From the NCBI GenBank assembly GCA_937138475.1, contig CAKZPD010000017.1, positions 1-64,000 on the forward strand: a DNA stretch of 64,000 nucleotides, read 5' to 3'. This document shows, piece after piece, positions 1 through 8,608 of the stretch (positions are counted from its first letter, which is position 1; each line of letters begins with the position of its first letter). The notes beneath the pieces were generated by a model. It made no database searches and had not been told where the DNA came from. It was given only the letters and a program-made list of their open reading frames with translations. Both the position numbers and the translations under genes were made by a program. The stretch comes from an uncultured Sulfitobacter sp. (GTDB lineage Bacteria > Pseudomonadota > Alphaproteobacteria > Rhodobacterales > Rhodobacteraceae).

Positions 1-310
1 ATCTGGAGGTCATAGCCGGCGTGAATGTGCTGGGTCATCGCCTCTAGGGCGTGGGTTTTATCGCCGCTTTTGATGGCTTCGATCACGAGGAGCTGCCCCG
101 GATGTGCCATGTCAATGATCACAGCAATACCTGGGAAATGGTGCGGCGGGCCAATCCTCGACAGCTTGCATACCCTTGCGCCCAAGGTTGACCCGGATAC
201 CATCCGCCCTTTGGCGGCCCCGATGTCCCGTTCCGGATCGCCGCACACAAGCGGCCTATGGGCCACAAGCCGATGCCGCGCCTTTGCCAGAGGCGACGGG
301 ATAACCCGCT
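1..310 (-). pseudogene. possible fragment of a GntR-family regulator (FCD domain), runs off left edge
   Basis: On the minus strand one frame stays open from about 310 to the window edge. It has no convincing start. Its last third (about positions 1-105) reads HPGQLLVIEAIKSGD then THALEAMTQHI and HAGYDL. This resembles the C-terminal helices of FCD ligand-binding domains of GntR regulators, where a His is followed by an 'AI-x-GD-x3-A-x2-AM-x2-HI' pattern. The upstream part of the frame is not recognisable, so the gene is probably truncated or scrambled. It abuts a decayed transposase, which fits an insertion and deletion scar. Only the short C-terminal similarity supports the call; it could be coincidental. 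Confidence 0.35.
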
Positions 311-322
311 CAACACTTGCCC

Positions 323-646
323 CTAAGCGGGCGGGGCAAACACCCCTAGCTTGCGCCGCTCATTGGAGGCGCGGGCCTGGCCATAGGCCGGAAAATTCGT
401 GGCGGATTTGATCACCCCGTCGTCTGTCGCCGGAAAGACGCGATTGGCCAGATTGGGCTTGTGCCGGGTGCGTTCAAACAGCGCCTCGACGTCGCCGTCC
501 TTCACCGCTGACTCATAGCGATAGAACATGTCGCGCGACAGGCCCATCACCTGGCAGGCCTTGGCGACATTGCCAATTCCTCGGCTAGGCTCAGCAATCC
601 GGTTTTGTGTTTGATGATTGGATGGTTCGCTGTGCACCTCCATCAA
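323..646 (-). pseudogene. IS481-type transposase, 5' fragment with frameshift
   Basis: The minus-strand reading contains GNVAKACQVMGLSRDMFYRY, then KPNLANRV and PAYGQARASNERRKLGVF. This is the helix-turn-helix N-terminal region of the IS481-type transposase group with a C-terminal rve integrase core. The usual beginning of that group (HPIIKHKTGLLSLAEEL) is present, but in another frame just upstream. It joins the HTH frame only if a missing G near 572-575 is restored, so there is a visible frameshift. The frame stops at 323-325, after roughly 100 codons of an expected ~340, and the DDE core is absent. No terminal inverted repeats were seen. Non-functional remnant. Confidence 0.75.
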
Positions 647-981
647 GGCGAACCACCATCATCCCCTTCAAAAGATGCGCCGTCCCCATTTCAGCTTGCT
701 GAGCAGCGGACGGTGTCAGATCACATCGAGACTAATTTCGTTGAGGCACGCAAACAAGCCCCCTTCGCGGATCGTGCAAGGTGCGCAGACCCCTTTGCCG
801 CACATCCCTCAACACAGGTATAACCGCCGCCGTGCATCGCCTCGCTCAAAAAAACAGCACGCGGCCCTCGCGCTCGGCGAGGTACCACAGGGCCAATGCC
901 CGGCACCGGCCAACTCCGCCGCCTTCTTTTGTTCTTAAATATCCAAATCCCGCCGGCCAGCCACGCGTGCTGAACCGGGGA
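647..981. other. intergenic stretch without a recognisable gene
   Basis: This 335-base stretch lies between the transposase remnant and the TIGR02186 gene. No frame has recognisable protein similarity. The only structured element is the repeat at 924-944, described separately. It may hold more debris of the insertion or deletion event that left the transposase fragment. Confidence 0.5.
924..944. repeat. intergenic repeat TTCTTTTGTTCTTAAATATCC, copy 1
   Basis: A 21-base sequence containing TTTTGTTCTTAAATATCC is identical to bases 20987-21007. Both copies are followed within a few bases by CCGCCGG. This copy sits just downstream of the 3' end of the TIGR02186 gene; the other lies between the convergent pncB and sirtuin genes. 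From memory, similar T-rich elements at gene ends are frequent in Rhodobacterales genomes; a role in transcription termination or RNA processing is inference. Confidence 0.7.
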
Positions 982-1752
982 TCAGGCGCGCAGCAGGCGA
1001 AATACGGATGAGGCAAGCCAGCCTGCGCCAATGGCAATGGCCAGTGACATCAACCCATACAGCAGCGGCTGCCCGCGCGACAGCTCATAGAGCCAACGCT
1101 CCAACCCGACCTTCTGCACATCAATGTTGCGCTCATAGCTGGCGACAACTTTGCCATCGCGGGTCAAGAAAATGCGCGTCGCATAGTCACCTTCGGTCAG
1201 GGCGGCGGGCATTTTCACCGAGGTCTTGAACAGGGTCTGCTCGCGCAGCTCTACTGCGCCTTCGCGCAGCTGATAGATATCACTGTTTTCCTTGATGCGG
1301 ATCAGCGCGTCGGTAAAGGCCATCGAATCCTGGATATTGGACGGGGCGCCGACCGACCGGATGGCGCGTGGCACCGATATCTTGTGACGCAGATCTTCCA
1401 CATCGTCCAGAACTTCGCTTAGGGGGGCGCTGGTCAGAACGGCATAAAAGCTGGGGGCGCGGTCGACTTCGACGCTGTCGGTGTTGACCCAGATCCCCAG
1501 CCGCTTTTCCTTGCGGCGCACCGTCAGGGGCAAAGATGGCCCGGCGACGGTCACGATCACCTCAAGCTGGGAATCGCGCGGCAGCGGGACTTCGCGCTTG
1601 ACCGCGCCAAAAATCAAAATCTCAGAGCCATCAAAATTGGTGGTGATTGACACGCGGTCCTGGCTGAGCCCCAGCACCACCTCTTCGGCCAGGGTGGGGG
1701 TGGCCCACAGCAGCACAGCGACAATCGTTCGGGTGACAATGGCTCTGAGCAT
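982..1752 (-). CDS. TIGR02186 family (Alph_Pro_TM) membrane-anchored periplasmic protein
   Basis: Protein of 256 aa with an N-terminal signal peptide (about residues 1-22, ending TPTLA) and one C-terminal transmembrane helix (about 228-250, LLYGLMSLAIAIGAGWLASS). This leaves a periplasmic domain of about 200 residues with beta-rich character. The architecture and the position directly behind a TauE/SafE gene match the alphaproteobacterial TIGR02186/PF09608 family. No enzymatic function is known for the family. The start codon overlaps the stop of the exporter gene (TGATG), so the two are almost surely translated together. The inferred role is as an accessory subunit or periplasmic partner of the exporter. 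Confidence 0.8.
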   Translation of the reverse strand: MLRAIVTRTIVAVLLWATPTLAEEVVLGLSQDRVSITTNFDGSEILIFGAVKREVPLPRDSQLEVIVTVAGPSLPLTVRRKEKRLGIWVNTDSVEVDRAPSFYAVLTSAPLSEVLDDVEDLRHKISVPRAIRSVGAPSNIQDSMAFTDALIRIKENSDIYQLREGAVELREQTLFKTSVKMPAALTEGDYATRIFLTRDGKVVASYERNIDVQKVGLERWLYELSRGQPLLYGLMSLAIAIGAGWLASSVFRLLRA

Positions 1753-2672
1753 CAGTGACCCCCTGCTGCGCCGATGGAATACAGCTCGGATGGCATGATC
1801 AGCAGATCCAGCGCCAGCTTGCCGCAGACCGCCAGCACCATCATCGCCAGCAAAATGCGCAGTTGCTCGGCCTTCATTTTTACCCCGATGCGGGCACCGA
1901 TTTGGGCGCCGATCACCCCGCCAATCAACAGCAGCACAGCCAAAACGATATCAACGGTAAAGTTGGTGGTGGCATGCAGCATCGTGGTAAATGCCGTGAC
2001 AAAAATAATCTGAAACAGGGATGTGCCAACAACAACTTTGGTGGGCATGCCCAGCAGGTAAATCATCGCCGGCACCATGATAAAGCCGCCGCCCACGCCC
2101 ATGATCGCGGCCAGCACACCGACAGACACACCAACCAGCAGCGGCGGAATGACCGAAATATAAAGCCCCGAAACACGAAAGCGCATTTTGAAGGGCAGCC
2201 CATGCACCCAGTTGTGCTTTTTGCGCGCCGGGGGCTTGCCCGATTTGGTATTGCGGATGGCGCGCAGGCTTTCGACAAACATCAACCCGCCAATGATGCC
2301 CAGGAACACCACATAGCACAGCTTGACCAACAGATCGACTTGGCCCTGCGCCTTAAGATAGTTGAACAGCACGACCCCAAGAGCCGCCCCCATCAAACCG
2401 CCGATCAGCAGCACGGTGCCCATCCTCAGATCGACCGTCTTGCGTTTCAAATGCGCCAACACCCCCGAAAAGGACGAGGCAACGATTTGGTTTGCTTCGG
2501 TGGCGACTGCGACGGCGGGGGGGATGCCGATAAAGAACAGCAATGGCGTCATCAAAAACCCACCGCCGACACCGAACATGCCGGACAATATTCCGACGAT
2601 TCCGCCCAGCCCCAACAGAAGGAACGCGTTGACCGATACTTCGGCAATAGGAAGATAGATTTGCATGACCAC
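1752..2672 (-). CDS. TauE/SafE (TSUP) family anion exporter
   Basis: A 306-aa polytopic membrane protein with the two internally repeated halves typical of the TSUP family. The repeats GMFGVGGGFLMTPLLFFIGI (near residue 33) and AAIMGVGGGFIMVPAMIYLL (near residue 190) are the family signatures. About eight hydrophobic segments are visible. TSUP proteins move small organic or inorganic sulfur anions such as sulfite, sulfoacetate or thiosulfate across the inner membrane; the substrate here cannot be read from sequence. The gene is first in a two-gene unit with the TIGR02186 gene. The upstream 82 bp to the ABC permease gene is compact and AT-rich and could hold the promoter. Confidence 0.9.
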   Translation of the reverse strand: MVMQIYLPIAEVSVNAFLLLGLGGIVGILSGMFGVGGGFLMTPLLFFIGIPPAVAVATEANQIVASSFSGVLAHLKRKTVDLRMGTVLLIGGLMGAALGVVLFNYLKAQGQVDLLVKLCYVVFLGIIGGLMFVESLRAIRNTKSGKPPARKKHNWVHGLPFKMRFRVSGLYISVIPPLLVGVSVGVLAAIMGVGGGFIMVPAMIYLLGMPTKVVVGTSLFQIIFVTAFTTMLHATTNFTVDIVLAVLLLIGGVIGAQIGARIGVKMKAEQLRILLAMMVLAVCGKLALDLLIMPSELYSIGAAGGH

Positions 2673-2754
2673 TGTTAGCCCAAAGGCTTTGATAAAATCA
2701 ATATCCTATGCTGCCATGCGGCGAACTGCGCTTAACATTTGCAGCAAACTGGAC

Positions 2755-3723
2755 CTAACGTTCTTTGACATAGGGCAGGCCGCCGGCGCGCGGGGGGATC
2801 GCCTTGCCGACGAATCCCGCCAGAATGATCACAGTCATGATATAGGGCAGGGCGCCCAACAGCTGGCCCTGGACCTTCATGCCAATCACAGCGGTGATGA
2901 CATCGGGGCGGGTTTCCAGCGCGCCAAAAAGGCCAAATAGCAAGGTGGCATAAAGCGCATGCCAGGGGCGCCATTTGGCAAAAATCAACGCCGCCAGCGC
3001 GATAAAGCCGCGCCCGGCCGACATATCTTTGACAAAACCGGCCTGAAGCGCCGTGGACAGATAGGCCCCGGCAATGCCACACAGCAGCCCGCAGATGGCC
3101 ACCGCCGCATAGCGCAGCGCGATGACCGACACGCCCGCTGTATCGACCGCAGCGGGATTTTCCCCGACGGCGCGCAGGCGCAGGCCAAAGCGGGTGCGAT
3201 ACAGCACCCACCAGGTCAGGGGCACGGCGGCAAAGGCCATATAGACAAGGATCGAATGCCCGGAAATCAGTTCGGCATAAAGCGGGCCGATCACCGGCAC
3301 TTGGGCCAGTTGGTCGGCGCCGGGCAGGGTGATGGGTTCAAAGCGGGCATTGCCCGACAGGGACGGGGTGCGCCCGCCTTGGCGGAACCAATCCTGCGCG
3401 ATCAGCACCGTCATACCCGCCGCCAGAAAGTTTATGGCCACCCCTGAAATCAACTGATTGCCGCGAAAGGTGATCGAGGCCAGCCCATGCAACGCGCTGA
3501 GCAGCAAAGAGGCGCCGATCCCGGCCAGTAGACCCAACCAGACCGACCCGCTGAGCGCGGCAATCGCCGCCGAAAAGAACGCCGCCGCCAGCATTTTCCC
3601 CTCAAGCCCGATATCGAAAATTCCCGCGCGTTCCGAGAACAGCCCGGCCAGACAGGCCAGCAACAGCGGTGTGGCCAGCCGGATTGTGCTGTCAAGCAGT
3701 TGGATAAGCGTCATAAAATCCAT
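2755..3723 (-). CDS. nucleoside/BMP-type ABC transporter permease 2
   Basis: Inner-membrane permease of the BPD_transp_2 (LivM/RbsC-like) family, 322 aa from the ATG at 3723. A GTG one codon upstream is in frame, but the ATG overlaps the preceding stop as TGATG and is preferred. Motifs are RAGIFDIGLEGKMLAAAFF near the N terminus and GRGFIALAALIFAKWRPWHA in the C-terminal half, both typical of the YufQ/NupQ group. About nine to ten hydrophobic segments. It is the distal gene of the importer operon and pairs with the 364-aa permease as a heterodimer. Substrate class (nucleosides or purines) is inferred from the BMP-type binding protein. Confidence 0.88.
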   Translation of the reverse strand: MDFMTLIQLLDSTIRLATPLLLACLAGLFSERAGIFDIGLEGKMLAAAFFSAAIAALSGSVWLGLLAGIGASLLLSALHGLASITFRGNQLISGVAINFLAAGMTVLIAQDWFRQGGRTPSLSGNARFEPITLPGADQLAQVPVIGPLYAELISGHSILVYMAFAAVPLTWWVLYRTRFGLRLRAVGENPAAVDTAGVSVIALRYAAVAICGLLCGIAGAYLSTALQAGFVKDMSAGRGFIALAALIFAKWRPWHALYATLLFGLFGALETRPDVITAVIGMKVQGQLLGALPYIMTVIILAGFVGKAIPPRAGGLPYVKER

Positions 3724-4817
3724 CACACGCCCCCCTTGCGCAGCATCAAGAACAGCTTTTCCAACGGCAAGCGGACCATGTTATCCAGCGCGCCGGTAAA
3801 CAAGATGACCAAGGCTTGGATGACCACGATCAATTCACGCGGGATGGATGTCCACAGTGCCAGCTCGGCGCCGCCCTGATACAAAAAGCCGAACAAAATC
3901 GCCGCCAAAAACACCCCCAACGGATGCGAACGCCCCATCAGCGCCACGGCAATCCCGATGAACCCGGCCCCTTCGGTGGCGTTCAGGACCAGGCGCTCGG
4001 CCTCGCCCATCACGTTGTTGATCGCCATCATCCCGGCCAGACCGCCGGAAATCAGCATCGCAATCATGGTGATCTTGACCGGCGAAATGCCCGCGTATTT
4101 TGCCGCGCTTTCGGAATGCCCATAGGCACGGATTTCATAGCCGATGCGCGTGCGCCAGATCAGCACCCACAAGAACACACAGGCCAATACCGCCACGATC
4201 AGCGACACATTCGCCGGGGCGGCTTTGGAAAAGCTGATGCCAAGCGGCGCCAAAAGGTCGTGCAGGGTGGGCAGGTGAACCGTCTTGGGGAATTGCGCGG
4301 TGGCGGGGTCCATGCTGCCGGCGGGGCGCATCAGATTGACCAGCACATAGTTCAGAACCGCAGCGGCGATAAAGTTGAACATGATGGTGGTGATCACGAT
4401 ATGGCTGCCGCGTTTGGCCTGAAGATAGGCGGGGATTGCCGCCCAGATTGCGCCAAAGGCTGCGGCGCCAAGCGCGGCGCCGATCAGCGCCAGCGACCAA
4501 TGTGGCCAAGGGATATACAGGCAGGCCAGCGCCACGCCCAACCCACCCAGCATCGCCTGACCTTCGCCGCCAATGTTGAACATGCGGGCGTGAAAGGCGA
4601 TGGCCACAGCCAGGCCGGTGAACATGAAATTGGTTGCGTAATACAGCGTATAGCCCCAGCCATAGGTGCTGCCCAGGGCGCCGCTGACCATCAGTTTGAC
4701 CGCGGCGACCGGGTCTTCGCCGATGCCAAGGATCACCAGAGCCGACAGCGCCGCCGCCAACAAAAGCGAGATCAGCGGCACCAAGACCACTTCGGCCCAT
4801 TTTGGCATGATATCCAT
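3723..4817 (-). CDS. nucleoside/BMP-type ABC transporter permease 1
   Basis: A 364-aa polytopic permease of the YufP/NupP type. The motif HARMFNIGGEGQAMLGGLGV (near residue 78) is the conserved 'NIGxEGQ' loop that contacts the ATPase in this permease family. A later GAGFIGIAVALMGRSHPLGV stretch is also diagnostic. It begins 3 bp after the ATPase stop and overlaps the next permease gene by TGATG. The four genes bmp-ATPase-permease-permease form a complete importer. Nothing in the sequence suggests loss of function. Confidence 0.9.
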   Translation of the reverse strand: MDIMPKWAEVVLVPLISLLLAAALSALVILGIGEDPVAAVKLMVSGALGSTYGWGYTLYYATNFMFTGLAVAIAFHARMFNIGGEGQAMLGGLGVALACLYIPWPHWSLALIGAALGAAAFGAIWAAIPAYLQAKRGSHIVITTIMFNFIAAAVLNYVLVNLMRPAGSMDPATAQFPKTVHLPTLHDLLAPLGISFSKAAPANVSLIVAVLACVFLWVLIWRTRIGYEIRAYGHSESAAKYAGISPVKITMIAMLISGGLAGMMAINNVMGEAERLVLNATEGAGFIGIAVALMGRSHPLGVFLAAILFGFLYQGGAELALWTSIPRELIVVIQALVILFTGALDNMVRLPLEKLFLMLRKGGV

Positions 4818-4820
4818 GGC

Positions 4821-6350
4821 TTAGCTCTCCACTCCGGCCATCAGCAGGCCCAGCTCTTTTTCATCGGTTTGATCCGGGGCGCGTTCGCCCATGATGGCGC
4901 CGTCGAACATCACCGCCACGCGGTCGGACAACGACAGGATCTCGTCCAGTTCGACGCTGACCAACAATATCGCCTTGCCTTGATCGCGTAGGGCGACAAT
5001 CTGTTGGTGGATGAATTCAATCGCGCCAATATCAACGCCGCGTGTTGGCTGACCGATCAACAACAAATCCGGATTGCGTTCGATTTCGCGGGCCAGAACG
5101 ATTTTTTGCTGGTTGCCGCCGGAAAAATTCTTGGCCGCAAGCCGGGGATCGGGGGGGCGCACGTCAAAGCGCTTCATCTTGTCTTGGGTATCGGTCTGAA
5201 TGGCGGCGTTATCCATCAGCAGACCAGATTGGTATTCAGCGCTAAGGTGATAGCCAAAGGCGGTGTTTTCCCAGGCCTGAAATTCCATGATCAACCCTTC
5301 GCGCTGGCGATCCTCGGGGACGTGGGCAATGCCGGCGTCCCGGCGCGATTGCCCGCCTGTCCCCTTGCCCGTCAGGGGCAATGGCGCGCCATTCAGGGTG
5401 ATTTCCCCGCGCCCCTGACGATAGCCGCCCAGAACCTCGAGCAGCTCTGACTGGCCATTTCCGGCAACCCCGGCAATGCCAAGAATTTCCCCGGCACGCA
5501 CCTGCAAGGATATATGTTTCAGGCGCTCGACGCCTTTGCTGTCAATCACCTGAAGGTCTTTGATATCCAACACCACCGGGCCAGGGGCACAGGGTTTTTT
5601 ATCGACCCGCAGCAACACCTTGCGCCCGACCATCAGTTCGGCCAATTGCGGCGGCGAGGTCTGGTTCGTGGCCACCGTCGCGGTCATTTCGCCGCGCCGC
5701 ATGACGCTGACGGTGTCGGTGATCTCCATTATTTCGCGCAGCTTGTGGGTGATCAGGATGATGGTTTTGCCTTCGGTGCGCAAACGGTCAAGGATGCGAA
5801 ACAGCTGATCCGCCTCGGCCGGGGTCAAAACGCCTGTCGGCTCGTCCAGGATCAAGATGTCGGCCTGACGATACAAGGCCTTGAGGATCTCAACCCGCTG
5901 CTGCATCCCGACGCCGATATCTTCGACCACGGCATCGGGATCGACGTTCAGACCGTATTCGCGCGACAGATTGACAAGGGCGGTGCGGGCCTTGGCCAGG
6001 GATGGGCGCAACCGCCGCCCGTCTTCTGCGCCAAGGATGATATTCTCAAGAACGGTAAAGTTTTCAACCAGTTTGAAGTGCTGGAACACCATGCCAATCC
6101 CGGCCTGAATTGCCGCTTGGCTGTCTGGGATTTCGGTCCGTTGGCCTTTGATAAAGATGGCGCCCTTGTCGGCTTTGTAAAACCCGTAAAGGATGGACAT
6201 CAGCGTCGATTTTCCGGCGCCGTTTTCCCCGATAATGCCGTGGATGGTGCCGGGCATGACACGGATGGAAATGTCTTTGTTCGCTTGAACCGGGCCAAAG
6301 GCTTTGGAAATGCCTTGCAGTTCAATCGCCGGGGCGGTGCCTGAGGTCAC
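4821..6350 (-). CDS. nucleoside/BMP-type ABC transporter ATPase (two ABC domains)
   Basis: Tandem ABC ATPase energising the BMP importer. An ATG at 6413 would give 530 aa, but GTG at 6350 has a strong Shine-Dalgarno (AGGAGAG, six bases upstream), gives 509 aa, and removes a non-conserved leader; I prefer GTG. In that numbering the first Walker A GENGAGKST lies at about 41-49 and the first Walker B is LILDEPTGVL. The second domain has a degenerate Walker A (GVAGNGQSE) and the signature FSGGNQQK. Asymmetry of this kind is normal for RbsA-like sugar and nucleoside transporters. Downstream of the binding protein and upstream of both permeases. Confidence 0.92.
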   Translation of the reverse strand: MTSGTAPAIELQGISKAFGPVQANKDISIRVMPGTIHGIIGENGAGKSTLMSILYGFYKADKGAIFIKGQRTEIPDSQAAIQAGIGMVFQHFKLVENFTVLENIILGAEDGRRLRPSLAKARTALVNLSREYGLNVDPDAVVEDIGVGMQQRVEILKALYRQADILILDEPTGVLTPAEADQLFRILDRLRTEGKTIILITHKLREIMEITDTVSVMRRGEMTATVATNQTSPPQLAELMVGRKVLLRVDKKPCAPGPVVLDIKDLQVIDSKGVERLKHISLQVRAGEILGIAGVAGNGQSELLEVLGGYRQGRGEITLNGAPLPLTGKGTGGQSRRDAGIAHVPEDRQREGLIMEFQAWENTAFGYHLSAEYQSGLLMDNAAIQTDTQDKMKRFDVRPPDPRLAAKNFSGGNQQKIVLAREIERNPDLLLIGQPTRGVDIGAIEFIHQQIVALRDQGKAILLVSVELDEILSLSDRVAVMFDGAIMGERAPDQTDEKELGLLMAGVES

Positions 6351-6437
6351 GCGGGGCTCTCCTGTGCCTGTGATCGGGGCCTCGGCCGCCGGAAGGTGCC
6401 CCAAGCCGGGCAATGCCTGGCTTGGGGGTCGTGTGTC

Positions 6438-7442
6438 TTAGAAATCAAGCGCGGGGCAGCTGTCGGTGGCGTAATAGCTGGCCACTTCAAGATCGCCCGA
6501 GATGATCTTTGCGCGGGCATCCTCGACGGCTTGTTTCATGGTGGCATCCACCAGCGCGGCGTTGTTTTCATCCATCGCGACGCCCACACCGTCTTCGGCC
6601 AGGCCCAGAACCACAGAGGTGCCGGTTGCGATATCATTGCCCGACTTCATCGAGTTATAGACCGCAACATCGACCCGCTTGAGCATCGAGGTCAGAACCT
6701 TGCCCGGATGCAGGTGGTTTTGGTTGCTGTCCACGCCGATCGACAGGATGTTTTCATCCGCAGCGGTTTGCAAAACGCCAACCCCGGTGCCGCCTGCCGC
6801 AGCATAGACCACATCCGCGCCTTGGCTGATTTGCGCTTTGGTCAGCTCGGATCCTTTGACGGGGTCATTCCATGCCGAAGGGGTGGTGCCGGTCATGTTG
6901 GCAACGATATTGATATCGGGGTTCACCGCCTTGGCGCCCTGGGCATAGCCACAGCCAAAGTGACGGATCAGCGGAATATCCATGCCGCCGATAAAGCCGA
7001 TGGTGCCGGATTTGGACGCCATGGCCGCCATCATGCCCACCAGATAGGAACCTTGGTGTTCTTGAAAGCTGATCATTTGTACGTTGGCGGGGATCTCGGG
7101 CATCCAGCCGTCAATGTTCACGAACTTGGTGTCAGGGTAATCGCCTGCGACCGCTTCGACGGGGGTGGCAAAGGCAAAGCCGGTGGTGATGATCGGATTG
7201 GCGCCGGCCTCGGCAAAGCGGCGCAGCGCCTGTTCGCGCTGGGCTTCTGACTGAAGCTCGATCTCGCGGAAGGTGCCGCCGGTTTCGTCGGCCCAGCGCT
7301 GGGCGCCGTTGAACGCGGCCTCGTTAAAGGATTTGTCAAACTTGCCACCCAAATCAAAGATCAGGGCAGGTTCGGCCATGGCGGCGCCTGCCGACAGGGC
7401 AAAGGCGGCTGTTGCGCCGAGGAATTTCTGCATAAGGGTCAT
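6438..7442 (-). CDS. BMP family ABC transporter substrate-binding protein
   Basis: Periplasmic binding protein of 334 aa. The signal peptide covers about residues 1-23 (LSAGAAMA cleavage region) with no lipobox cysteine, so it is soluble rather than a lipoprotein. The body matches the BMP (PnrA/Med-like) family: LIFDLGGKFDKSFNEAAFNG near the mature N terminus, GTIGFIGGMDIPLIRHFGCG in the middle, and VDSNQNHLHPG further on. Family members bind nucleosides or purine bases. A good Shine-Dalgarno (GGGAG) precedes the ATG. It is the first gene of the importer operon, with a 141-bp upstream region available for the promoter. Confidence 0.92.
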   Translation of the reverse strand: MTLMQKFLGATAAFALSAGAAMAEPALIFDLGGKFDKSFNEAAFNGAQRWADETGGTFREIELQSEAQREQALRRFAEAGANPIITTGFAFATPVEAVAGDYPDTKFVNIDGWMPEIPANVQMISFQEHQGSYLVGMMAAMASKSGTIGFIGGMDIPLIRHFGCGYAQGAKAVNPDINIVANMTGTTPSAWNDPVKGSELTKAQISQGADVVYAAAGGTGVGVLQTAADENILSIGVDSNQNHLHPGKVLTSMLKRVDVAVYNSMKSGNDIATGTSVVLGLAEDGVGVAMDENNAALVDATMKQAVEDARAKIISGDLEVASYYATDSCPALDF

Positions 7443-7583
7443 TTTGGTCTCCCGGTTGTTGTTGGAGCAGGGGGGGCCACTGATTGGCCCTTCTGCCCGA
7501 TCTCGAGCAGATCGATGGATCGATGCAATTTAGCCTGTAAGGACCGGGCCGGGTCAATAGTATTCAGACAGTTATGCCGGAAA

Positions 7584-8006
7584 TTATCCGAATTGACCTT
7601 TGGTCAAGCTGGTGCGCATGGCCAGGGCATCGACCCGGCCCCCACCGGCGCGGCGATAATATCCGCGCCGGGTTCCACATACGGCAAAGCCGCAGCGGCG
7701 ATAAAGCGCGATGGCCGGTTCATTGTCGCTTGCCACCTCAAGAAAGGCAGATTGCACAGGCAGCGCGGTCATCCAGTTTTGCATCAGGCGCAGGCCAAGC
7801 CCGCCGCGCTGATGCGCCGGATCGACGGCAAGGGTCAGCAGTTCGGCCTGATCCGGGGCGATGACGCTGACCAGGGCAAAACCATGGGGCTGGGAAAAGG
7901 GCCGAACATGCGGCAAGGCCAGCAATCCTGAAAATTCATCCGCAGACCAGGGCCTGTCGTAAACAAAAGCCGCGGCGTGAATGCGGGCCATGTTATTGAC
8001 GTTCAT
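7584..8006 (-). CDS. rimI: ribosomal-protein-alanine N-acetyltransferase-like GNAT protein
   Basis: A 140-aa GNAT acetyltransferase. The acetyl-CoA loop is AVDPAHQRGGLGLRLMQNW at about residues 62-80, and the C-terminal signature ALYRRCGFAVCGTRRGYY is typical of RimI. It overlaps the end of tsaB by 4 bp, and tsaB-rimI is a common bacterial pair. RimI acetylates the N terminus of ribosomal protein S18 in Escherichia coli; that substrate is assumed here. Slightly shorter than many homologues but complete in motifs. Confidence 0.85.
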   Translation of the reverse strand: MNVNNMARIHAAAFVYDRPWSADEFSGLLALPHVRPFSQPHGFALVSVIAPDQAELLTLAVDPAHQRGGLGLRLMQNWMTALPVQSAFLEVASDNEPAIALYRRCGFAVCGTRRGYYRRAGGGRVDALAMRTSLTKGQFG

Positions 8007-8608
8007 GACAAAATAACCGGGGGCGCATCGCGCGCCGGGGCGGCATCTGCGGGGCGCAGGTAAAGGGGCGCTGGACGGTCAGTGGTCTTTTGAAACCGGG
8101 CGCGGGTCAGATGGGCGATGGCAATGGCGGGCGGAAACATCGGCGCCTGGCCGCCGGCGCCAATCCGTGGCCCGCCAAAGTCGCTGTCATCTGCAACCAG
8201 TTGTGGCGGCTGCGGGGCCGGGGTGAAATGTTGCGCAAAGACATGGCCGCGCCGCGCGTCGATCGTGCAGGTGCAGGGCGCTGTTTGGCCAAAATGCAAG
8301 GCGTCAAACCCCGATACGCCAACCGCAGGTATGCCCAGCCCCAAGGCCAAGCCGCGCGCGGCAGAAACCGCGATGCGTATGCCGGTGAAATTCCCCGGCC
8401 CGATGCCAACACCAATGGCGTCAAGCGCGGCAAAATCGCACCCCGCTTGCGACAAGACGTCTTGGCACAGCCCCATAAGACGTTCGGCCTGACCTTTGGT
8501 CATTTCCTCGGCTTGATGGGCCAAAATCTGGTCGCCAGACAGTAAAGCGGCCGCACAATGCGCGGCCGATGTGTCGAATGCCAAGATCAACGGCACAGTG
8601 TCAGGCAA
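8003..8608 (-). CDS. tsaB: tRNA threonylcarbamoyladenosine biosynthesis protein TsaB
   Basis: A 201-aa ASKHA-fold protein. The N-terminal LILAFDTSAAHCAAAL and the motif GPGNFTGIRIAVSAARGLAL (about 72-91) identify TsaB, the partner of TsaD in making t6A37 in tRNAs that read ANN codons. The family motif is normally GPGSFTG; here Ser is Asn. The start appears to be TTG at 8608, preceded by GAGGTG at good spacing; an in-frame GTG four codons later lacks a Shine-Dalgarno. The gene overlaps the upstream nfuA-like stop by 8 bp and the downstream rimI by 4 bp, so the three are one unit. Confidence 0.92.
   Translation of the reverse strand: MPDTVPLILAFDTSAAHCAAALLSGDQILAHQAEEMTKGQAERLMGLCQDVLSQAGCDFAALDAIGVGIGPGNFTGIRIAVSAARGLALGLGIPAVGVSGFDALHFGQTAPCTCTIDARRGHVFAQHFTPAPQPPQLVADDSDFGGPRIGAGGQAPMFPPAIAIAHLTRARFQKTTDRPAPLYLRPADAAPARDAPPVILS

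Noticed and set aside
7443..7583. Riboswitch (purine or other) upstream of the BMP operon
   Set aside because: A TTGACC lies in the region on the minus strand, but I see no conserved riboswitch core or switchable terminator hairpin.
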